This document shows, in pieces, positions 1-5,479 of a stretch of DNA of 9,376 nt. Below the pieces are notes generated by a model. The model was not told the DNA's origin. It was given only the letters and a program-made list of their open reading frames with translations, and did not search any database. Position 1 is the first letter of the stretch; each line of letters opens with the position of its first letter. The stretch covers positions 1 through 9,376 of the forward strand of contig NZ_JACRTG010000009.1 of assembly GCF_014385195.1 (NCBI RefSeq). Direction: 5' to 3'. The position numbers and the translations under genes are program-made. The DNA comes from Paratissierella segnis. Lineage in GTDB: Bacteria; Bacillota; Clostridia; Tissierellales; Tissierellaceae.

Positions 1-126
1 TGTTTTGGCATGCTGTCAAGGGTGGCGGCGCACCAAGTTTAAATATATTTTGCAATTTTCTAGGTTCATTTGAGCCTAATTTCTTTGACTCTGTTTTTCA
101 TAGGCTACTTTACACTATCTATAACA

Positions 127-142
127 ATTGACAGCCGTCAAT
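127..142. promoter_or_regulatory. Inverted repeat upstream of the MocR gene, possible operator
   Basis: ATTGAC-AGCC-GTCAAT is a 6-bp inverted repeat with a 4-bp spacer, lying ~30 bp upstream of the probable -10 box of the MocR gene. Its symmetry and position suit a regulator binding site, either for the MocR protein itself or for a divergent promoter to the left. It also contains TTGACA (128-133), which has no matching -10 box 15-19 bp downstream. MocR proteins often bind direct repeats, so the assignment is tentative. Confidence 0.3.
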
Positions 143-170
143 GAATTTTTCTTCTCATTTTATTAAAATT

Positions 171-179
171 TGATATACT
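171..179 (+). promoter_or_regulatory. Extended -10 promoter for the MocR gene
   Basis: TGATATACT contains the extended -10 signature TGn followed by TATACT (5 of 6 to TATAAT), 39 bp before the MocR start codon. The hexamer 16-18 bp upstream does not resemble TTGACA, which is tolerable for an extended -10 promoter. The surrounding DNA is very AT-rich, so chance matches are easy and the call is moderate. Confidence 0.4.
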
Positions 180-217
180 ATATATAAAAGCATATCCATA
201 CAATTAGGAGGATAATT

Positions 218-1660
218 ATGTATAATTTTGAATTAAATAAAGAAATAGATACCCCTTTATATATACAGCTATATCAAAAGTTTAAAACATTGATAGAAGA
301 AAATCAACTAGTTGGTGAAAAATTACCTTCCATACGAAGTCTTGCCAAAGATTTAAAAATTAACAATGTTACTGTTGTTAATGCATATAAACTCCTTGAA
401 CAAGAAGGATATATATATACTATCAAAGGTAGTGGAACTTATATAAAAAAATTTCATCCGTCTACTGATATTTCCTATATAGATGAAGGGGACTTGGATT
501 TAATGATTTCTGGCATATTGCCTATTTCGAAAAATAGCATTAATTTTTCAAGCATGTCTCCCACGCCTGACCTGTTTCCAATTGTTGAATTTAAACAATC
601 CTTAGTGGAAGTCTTGGATAGAGATGGAGGTCTGGCATTTTTATACCCTGAAATAAATGGATATGAACCTTTAAGAGAGTCAATTTCTAAATTTCTTCTA
701 AACTATTACAATACAAAAGTCAATAAAGGCCAGATTTTAATTACGTCCGGTGGACAGCAAGCTTTGGATATCATATCCAAAACTCTTATCAATCAAGGCG
801 ATCCAATATTTGTTGAAAACCCAACTTATTCCGGAGCTTTTGCAGTGTTCAATTCGAGAGGTGCCAAGATTATCGGCATACCAATGAATGAAGATGGTAT
901 TGATATATCTGAATTGAAATCCCTAATAAAGAAGTATAAACCAAAATTCTTATATATAATGACCAATTTTCAAAGTCCTACTACATACTCCTATAGCGAA
1001 GAGAAAAAGCGTGAATTATTGGATTTGGCCAATACTTACAATTTCTATATTATAGAAGATGATTTTCTTACGGATTTAAGCTTCGGTGATAAAAAAACTC
1101 CGCTTAAATCCCTCGATAATAGCGATAAAGTTATATATATTAAGAGTTTTTCAAAAATATTTATGCCCGGCATTAGAATTGGCTTCATAACACTGCCACA
1201 TAAGCTTTTTCGGGATATTTTAAAAGCGAAACATACTACGGATATTTCATCTTCAGGGTATTTGCAACGAGCTTTTGATTTATACTTGAGAAAGGGTTAT
1301 TGGATGAATCATATAGAAAATATTAAAAGAGTATATTTTGAAAAATATAAGATAATGCTTGGGGAATTAGAAAAATTAAAGGATTATGGCATCGAATATA
1401 TGGAACCTAATGGAGGATTGAGCCTTTGGCTGAAATTACCTAAAGAAATCGATGCATTTGAATTGTATAAAGAATGTTATGAGAACAATTTATCAATTGT
1501 TCCGGGTAAGATATTTTATATAGATAATAACATTTATAACAATTATATAAGAATCAGCTTTGGTGCCGTTAGCAACGAAGAAATCGTAAAGGGTGTAAAT
1601 ATTTTATATGATATCCTTAATGAGCCCTTTAAAAATAATAAATATCTTCCATTTATTTAA
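218..1660 (+). CDS. MocR/PdxR-type transcriptional regulator (GntR winged helix plus aminotransferase-like domain)
   Basis: A 480-residue cytoplasmic regulator with two parts. Residues ~10-78 are a GntR winged helix-turn-helix (TPLYIQLYQ, then KLPSIRSLAKDL and the wing GSGTYI). Residues ~105-470 are a fold-type I PLP-dependent aminotransferase-like domain. Visible PLP-site features are GGQQALD, ENPTYSG, the Asp pair in IIEDDF (D281/D282) and the Schiff-base lysine in SFSK (K313), followed by RIGF. The C-terminal YIRISFG carries the usual carboxylate-binding Arg. The NPTG-type motif reads SPTT (S254), which is atypical. Length fits the family (~450-500). AGGAGG at 206-211, 6 bp before the ATG, fixes the start. 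Family members sense PLP or amino-acid-like effectors; known roles include pdxST and GABA use, but the target is not in this window. It is convergent with the mannoside operon, so a link to it is not indicated. Confidence 0.93.
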   Translation: MYNFELNKEIDTPLYIQLYQKFKTLIEENQLVGEKLPSIRSLAKDLKINNVTVVNAYKLLEQEGYIYTIKGSGTYIKKFHPSTDISYIDEGDLDLMISGILPISKNSINFSSMSPTPDLFPIVEFKQSLVEVLDRDGGLAFLYPEINGYEPLRESISKFLLNYYNTKVNKGQILITSGGQQALDIISKTLINQGDPIFVENPTYSGAFAVFNSRGAKIIGIPMNEDGIDISELKSLIKKYKPKFLYIMTNFQSPTTYSYSEEKKRELLDLANTYNFYIIEDDFLTDLSFGDKKTPLKSLDNSDKVIYIKSFSKIFMPGIRIGFITLPHKLFRDILKAKHTTDISSSGYLQRAFDLYLRKGYWMNHIENIKRVYFEKYKIMLGELEKLKDYGIEYMEPNGGLSLWLKLPKEIDAFELYKECYENNLSIVPGKIFYIDNNIYNNYIRISFGAVSNEEIVKGVNILYDILNEPFKNNKYLPFI

Positions 1661-1677
1661 ATGTTGTTGAAGATAAT

Positions 1678-1694
1678 GGGCGGGTAGGCCGCCC
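1678..1694. terminator. GC-rich hairpin between convergent genes, probable terminator
   Basis: GGGCGG and CCGCCC form a perfect 6-bp stem with a GTAGG loop, 17 bp after the MocR stop codon and 36 bp after the isomerase stop on the other strand. On the plus strand it is followed by TAAAAATTT, a weak T-tract; on the minus strand by ATTATC, weaker still. The position between converging genes and the GC richness in an AT-rich setting favour a terminator, perhaps for both directions. The poor U-runs keep confidence moderate. Confidence 0.5.
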
Positions 1695-1730
1695 TAAAAA
1701 TTTGTGATGTTCTTAATTGAATTATAAGCT

Positions 1731-3473
1731 TTATCTAACGAAAGCTTCTAAAACCCTTACCTCCTTATTTTTGCTTTTTCCTGTTGGAACCATTGTAATA
1801 GAAGATACATTGGCCGGAATAATAAATGTTTCAGCATAGTGAACCTTATAAGGCTGGAATGAATCATTTGGAGAAGAAATTGTAATCTCATCACCATCTA
1901 CCAAATTCATCATTCTGACATTGTCATCTATCTTCAATGTAACGGGCCTTTTAAATGTATGCCTGATAGTTTCTATGAATTCTAAAGGATGGAGCCCTGT
2001 TTTCTCACTCATATACCCTTCTTCACTGTAAATTGGCTTGATTTGATTTACAAATTCATTCATTACAAAATCTTTATTGTAATTAGGGTTTAAGACCTGC
2101 CTTCCTTCTTTGATATGGATAGGTCTTGGTAACCCATCTAAACCCAGTCTATCCCAATCCCATAGCTTAAACGTGAAAATATAGGCAGAAGAACTTACCT
2201 CCAACACCATACATCCAGATCCTGAACAATGGATTGTCCCAGGTGGAATTAAAATATGGTCATGAGGTTTTACATCGATTGTATTTATATATCTTTCTGC
2301 TGGAAAAGATATTTTACCCTCCTGTGCCTTTTCTAAATCCAAAAACATTTCATCCAAATCAATTCCGTTTTGAATACCTAAATATACCTTTGCGTCTTTT
2401 TCTGCATCAAGAATATAATAACTTTCCTCTTGGGTATAGGGCATACCATAATTTCCCTTTATAAAATCAACTGTTGGATGTACTTGTAAACTCAAATTTT
2501 GTCCGCCTATGGTATCCAAAAAATCAAACCGTATAGGAAATTCGGCACCAAATCTGGCATAAACCTTTTTACCAAGAAGCTCTAAAGGGCGTGAAAGTGT
2601 AATATTCATTGCCGGACATTCAAAAACATTTCCATCTATTTCAAAAAAAATGGAGTTTTCTTCAGGAACACCATCAAAACACCACGCATAATTTTCCTCG
2701 CTCTTATCAAGATCGCATACTTCTTTCATCCACTGACCACCCCATACACCGGGATCAAAATACGGAACTGTACGGAAAGGACGGCTAACAGCTTCATTCA
2801 TAGCTTTTTGAAAAGCATCCCCCGTAATCATGACAGGTTTATTGCTTTTATTCGTATCAAGCCAATAATCAACACTAGTAAAAAGACTTCGTTTATGCTT
2901 ATCTGCAATTCTCCACTCCACAAAATATCCTCTCTTATATTTTACTAATATATCTTCATCATAATTTCTCTGTTTAAAATTAGGCATTCCTTTTCTATAT
3001 CTAAGCTGAATCTCCCAGCGACTCATGTCTGCGTATATAAGAATATCTCCTTTTGATATAAGACTTGCACCAAATCCATAAATAAGAACCTTTTTTCCCT
3101 CCGCTTTTTCAAGCTTATTCTTCATTTCATTAAGAGAATTTTTATCTACATAATCTAAAATACTTCCATAATACATAACTCCTCTTACCCTGTCATTAGT
3201 TAAATGAGACTCCATCATTTTTGTAAGTGTGTCACCATCGTAAAAAATATCTTCACTAAGTAAAATAAGCTCCGGATTTAATTCTTTCTTAAGGTTTTCT
3301 AAAACCTCTTTATCATCTACACCGGGATAACAATCCACAACATATTTATTTTTCTTATGACCATTAAGTTCTTCCCCTATTTCCCCGTACGATATAAAAA
3401 CATCCTTATTGCAATCTTTTAATGCAATAATTGGGTATTTGTTATAATTTGATTTTCTATTTATATGTTTCAA
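1731..3473 (-). CDS. manA: Class I mannose-6-phosphate isomerase with a long N-terminal extension
   Basis: A 580-residue protein; its middle part (~290-460) is the cupin-type class I isomerase that interconverts mannose-6-phosphate and fructose-6-phosphate. Expected metal ligands are visible: Q330 and H332 in LSLQVHP, E350 in TQEESYYIL, and H415 in IPPGTIHCSGSG. The later VLEVSSSAYIFTFKLWDWDR matches the conserved E...S/D...DWDR region. Ordinary ManA proteins are ~310-390 residues; here ~285 extra residues precede the core. That part (e.g. ILLSEDIFYDG, GFGASLISKGDILIYADMSRWEIQLRYRKG) resembles a uridine-kinase-like module but shows no Walker A loop, so it is probably not an active kinase. The start is TTG: GAGAGG lies 7 nt upstream, and the nearby ATG (3478-3476) reads only ATG AAT TGA. 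It is the last gene of the mannoside operon, 150 bp after the IIA gene, and would consume the mannose-6-phosphate released by the GH38 enzyme. Confidence 0.88.
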   Translation of the reverse strand: MKHINRKSNYNKYPIIALKDCNKDVFISYGEIGEELNGHKKNKYVVDCYPGVDDKEVLENLKKELNPELILLSEDIFYDGDTLTKMMESHLTNDRVRGVMYYGSILDYVDKNSLNEMKNKLEKAEGKKVLIYGFGASLISKGDILIYADMSRWEIQLRYRKGMPNFKQRNYDEDILVKYKRGYFVEWRIADKHKRSLFTSVDYWLDTNKSNKPVMITGDAFQKAMNEAVSRPFRTVPYFDPGVWGGQWMKEVCDLDKSEENYAWCFDGVPEENSIFFEIDGNVFECPAMNITLSRPLELLGKKVYARFGAEFPIRFDFLDTIGGQNLSLQVHPTVDFIKGNYGMPYTQEESYYILDAEKDAKVYLGIQNGIDLDEMFLDLEKAQEGKISFPAERYINTIDVKPHDHILIPPGTIHCSGSGCMVLEVSSSAYIFTFKLWDWDRLGLDGLPRPIHIKEGRQVLNPNYNKDFVMNEFVNQIKPIYSEEGYMSEKTGLHPLEFIETIRHTFKRPVTLKIDDNVRMMNLVDGDEITISSPNDSFQPYKVHYAETFIIPANVSSITMVPTGKSKNKEVRVLEAFVR

Positions 3474-3480
3474 TTCATTA

Positions 3481-3486
3481 CCTCTC
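3481..3486 (-). promoter_or_regulatory. Ribosome binding site that selects the TTG start of the isomerase gene
   Basis: GAGAGG on the minus strand ends 7 nt before TTG (3473-3471). The only nearby ATG, at 3478-3476, is 2 nt from this site and hits a stop after two codons. No other in-frame ATG occurs until deep inside the protein, so TTG is the supported start. Confidence 0.75.
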
Positions 3487-3523
3487 TATTCTGTAATAAT
3501 AAATCAGCATATTCAAAATAACA

Positions 3524-3596
3524 GGTAAATTAACTTTCTTTTAATTATAAGAAATTTCAATTCATACATCCGTGAAGATAAGAAAGTTAATTTACC
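3524..3596 (-). repeat. Perfect 17-bp inverted repeat with 39-nt loop, intercistronic mRNA stem-loop
   Basis: GGTAAATTAACTTTCTT at 3524-3540 is the exact reverse complement of 3580-3596, with a 39-nt spacer. It lies in the 150-bp gap between the IIA stop and the isomerase start, so the operon mRNA would carry a 17-bp stem there. No T-run follows the distal arm, so it does not look like a classical intrinsic terminator. A competing smaller hairpin is possible: TTTCTT at 3535-3540 can also pair with AAGAAA at 3549-3554, giving two mutually exclusive folds. Likely roles are mRNA processing or stabilisation, attenuation of the isomerase gene, or a protein-binding site. A small inserted element is an alternative. 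Confidence 0.7.
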
Positions 3597-3623
3597 ATAA
3601 TAATTCCATATAAATACTTAGAA

Positions 3624-4073
3624 TTAAATACAATTATTCAAAAAACTTACAATTTTTAACGCTTCTTTTTTATCTTCTATAGAAACAAGTTTACCTCTAA
3701 ATTCATCATCCATAAGTTTTCTGGCAAGTTCTGCTAATATTTTTAAATGATCATTACTTATATTTGTTGATGGATTAGCAATTCCAAATATAAGTTCAAC
3801 ATTATCATCATTTCCCCACGAAATAGCCTCTGAAAGCTTTATAAATATTAGCGAAGGTTTATTTACGTGTTCAGTATGTGCATGTGGTATAGCCACTCCA
3901 AGCCCCATAGAAGTTGAAAATTCTTCTTCACGTTTCAAAATATCTTGAATAAGCCCCTCCTTGTTACAGGTACGTTCATCATTATACAGCATTTCTGCAA
4001 GTTCATTTATAACCTCATTTTTATCTTTAAGCATAACATTAATTTGAATTAAATTCTCATTAATTAAGTCCAT
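3624..4073 (-). CDS. PTS system fructose-family EIIA component
   Basis: A 149-residue soluble phosphocarrier of the fructose/mannitol EIIA type. It accepts phosphate from HPr-His~P on its active-site histidine and passes it to the IIB subunit. The phosphorylated histidine is H64 in GVAIPHAHTEH, the family signature. Other typical stretches are the helix KNEVINELAEMLY near the N-terminus and SWGNDDNVELIFGIANP at ~85-102. The length (~145-150) is that of a stand-alone IIA domain. GAGGT 7 nt before the ATG supports the start, and it begins 24 bp after the IIC stop, so it is co-transcribed. In E. coli MngA and FrwABC-like systems the same domain is fused or differently ordered; here it stands alone and comes last of the three. 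Confidence 0.95.
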   Translation of the reverse strand: MDLINENLIQINVMLKDKNEVINELAEMLYNDERTCNKEGLIQDILKREEEFSTSMGLGVAIPHAHTEHVNKPSLIFIKLSEAISWGNDDNVELIFGIANPSTNISNDHLKILAELARKLMDDEFRGKLVSIEDKKEALKIVSFLNNCI

Positions 4074-4097
4074 ATTTTCTACCTCAATTTTTCTTCA

Positions 4098-5132
4098 TCA
4101 TTCCTCGACATCAGGATTCTTTCTTATCAACATAAAAATAATACCAACAGCTACAGCTGTACCGATTAAAAAACTAAGAAGATACAAAGGAATATTACTT
4201 ACTAGAGGAAGTGTTTCAAGTCCTCCTATTGGAGCAGCAAGTGTTATTCCAAATGCAGCTGTTATTGCACCTGTTACCCCCGCACCTATGCATAAGGCAG
4301 GAAGAATTTGCTTAGGTTTTGCCATAACATAAGGTATTGCCCCTTCGACAAAGAAACTAAGTCCCATGATATAAGCACTTAGCTTGGCATCACGTAAGTT
4401 CTGCTCAAACTTTTTAGGGAAGAGTGTAGCTGCAACTGCACAACTTGTACTTACCACCATTGCACTACATCCGCATGCTGCCATAATTACACTTGGAACA
4501 GCAGATCCATCTGCAGCTGTTAATGTTGCTACGGAGAAAAAATAAGCTGTCTTATTAATTGGACCTCCAAGATCAAGGGCAAGCATAATACCTATGATTG
4601 CACCCAAGATAATTATATTAGTTCCACTTATACTTGTAAGGAAATTAGTAAGCCCCATATTTATAGGTGCAACAATAAGATTTACGCCTGTTATAGCCAA
4701 AGAAGCTACTGCAACCCCAATTAAAGGATATATGAGAAGGGTTTTTATTCCCTCAAGTGACCGTGGAAGGTTTGATAATCCTTTTTTTAGAAGTAAAATT
4801 ACATATCCGCTTATAAATCCAGCTGCAATTGCTCCTAAAAATCCTGTTCCATCATTACGTGCAAGAGTACCCGTTATCATACCAACCAAAATAGCAGGTC
4901 TGTCTGCAATTGAATACGCTATATAAGCTGCCATAATAGGAAACATATAATCCATTCCAATGCCGCCAATTTTGAGAAGCCATGCTGAAATCATAGTAGA
5001 AGATCCAAAAGTACTTGTTGCGGAATTGCTTACATCAAGCAAAAACGCAAAAGCGGTCATAATCCCTCCTGCAATGACAAATGGTAAGAAATAGGATACT
5101 CCAGACATCAAATGCTTATAAAACTTTTTCAT
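4098..5132 (-). CDS. PTS system fructose-family EIIC permease
   Basis: A 344-residue integral membrane protein, the substrate channel of the PTS permease. It is strongly hydrophobic throughout, with roughly nine to ten membrane segments. Family signatures are the N-terminal HLMSGVSYFLPFVIAGGI, the GGPINK motif at 189-194 and the EGAIPYVMAKP motif at 263-273, which in this family lie near the substrate site. Size fits a stand-alone IIC of the fructose family (~330-360). The start ATG is preceded at 8 nt by GGAGGT, which is embedded in the last codons of the IIB gene, and the two genes are separated by only 2 bp. That tight coupling suggests coordinated translation. Linkage to an alpha-mannosidase and a mannose-6-phosphate isomerase points to a mannosyl compound rather than fructose as the substrate; this is inferred from context. 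Confidence 0.95.
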   Translation of the reverse strand: MKKFYKHLMSGVSYFLPFVIAGGIMTAFAFLLDVSNSATSTFGSSTMISAWLLKIGGIGMDYMFPIMAAYIAYSIADRPAILVGMITGTLARNDGTGFLGAIAAGFISGYVILLLKKGLSNLPRSLEGIKTLLIYPLIGVAVASLAITGVNLIVAPINMGLTNFLTSISGTNIIILGAIIGIMLALDLGGPINKTAYFFSVATLTAADGSAVPSVIMAACGCSAMVVSTSCAVAATLFPKKFEQNLRDAKLSAYIMGLSFFVEGAIPYVMAKPKQILPALCIGAGVTGAITAAFGITLAAPIGGLETLPLVSNIPLYLLSFLIGTAVAVGIIFMLIRKNPDVEE

Positions 5133-5134
5133 TT

Positions 5135-5464
5135 TTACCTACCTCCTTTATATATTTCAACATCCTTATTTGCTATTTTTTCAAAAATATTAGCAGCATT
5201 TCTCACAGCTTCTGAAACAGAAGTTTCTATGAGAGGTTTTCCTATAAAACGTTCCGTTTCTACTGAAGTATCCGCTGCAATAATAACGAAGTCAGCATTT
5301 TTAATGTCGTCTTCGTCAAGACGATTTTCTACACCTCCTGCACCATTTGTTTCAATTTTCACTTCGTAGCCCAACTTCCTCCCATATCTCTCCAAACTTT
5401 CAGCTGCCATATACGTATGAGCAATTCCAGCTGGACAAGCACAAACGCCTATAATTTTTTTCAT
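5135..5464 (-). CDS. PTS system fructose-family EIIB component
   Basis: A 109-residue soluble phosphotransfer domain. It takes phosphate from IIA on a cysteine and donates it to the sugar bound by IIC. The active site is C10 in GVCACPAGIAHTYMAAE, the fructose-family IIB loop; C8 is an extra nearby cysteine. ETNGAGGVENRL at ~35-46 and the ADFVIIAADTSVETERF strand are also typical. A start five codons upstream (ATG at 5479, directly after the GH38 stop) is possible, but GGAGG falls inside that extension, 7-8 nt before the ATG at 5464, and the protein then begins MKKIIGVCACP as family members do. The gene starts 15 bp after the mannosidase stop, so all are on one transcript. Confidence 0.95.
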   Translation of the reverse strand: MKKIIGVCACPAGIAHTYMAAESLERYGRKLGYEVKIETNGAGGVENRLDEDDIKNADFVIIAADTSVETERFIGKPLIETSVSEAVRNAANIFEKIANKDVEIYKGGR

Positions 5465-5479
5465 GTCTTTTACCTCCAT

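Larger units (their letters stand above)
1..217. other. Left-end non-coding region upstream of the MocR gene
   Basis: I see no credible gene in this stretch. Positions 7-35 are clearly GC-rich (around GGGTGGCGGCGCACC) against an AT-rich background. GCTGTCAA at 12-19 is the exact reverse complement of TTGACAGC at 128-135, so a ~124-bp segment is bounded by 8-bp inverted repeats. Inside it, TAGGTT (61-66) can pair with AGCCTA (73-78, one G-U), and that same AGCCTA can alternatively pair with TAGGCT (102-107). The segment could be the end of a mobile element or another structured non-coding region continuing to the left; neither can be proved here. MocR regulators often face a divergently transcribed target, which would lie beyond the left edge. 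Confidence 0.5.

Noticed and set aside
128..133. TTGACA as the -35 box of the MocR gene
   Set aside because: No -10-like hexamer occurs 15-19 bp downstream; the extended -10 at 171-179 is 40 bp away. The hexamer is better explained as part of an inverted repeat.
3549..3560. TATAAT on the minus strand between the IIA and isomerase genes as an internal promoter
   Set aside because: No acceptable -35 hexamer lies 16-18 bp upstream, and such hexamers are frequent in AT-rich DNA.
4594..4926. Plus-strand open reading frame of 110 codons
   Set aside because: It lies wholly antisense to the IIC permease gene, has no ribosome binding site and shows no family features; the minus-strand protein is clearly the real one.
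5112..5369. Plus-strand open reading frame antisense to the IIB gene
   Set aside because: A shadow of the well-supported IIB gene with its active-site cysteine motif. Other plus-strand frames at 2234-2464, 5807-5989, 6255-6473 and 7988-8179 are rejected on the same ground.
5465..5479. Five-codon N-terminal extension of the IIB protein (ATG at 5479)
   Set aside because: The GGAGG that serves the ATG at 5464 falls inside this extension, and the upstream ATG has no site of its own.
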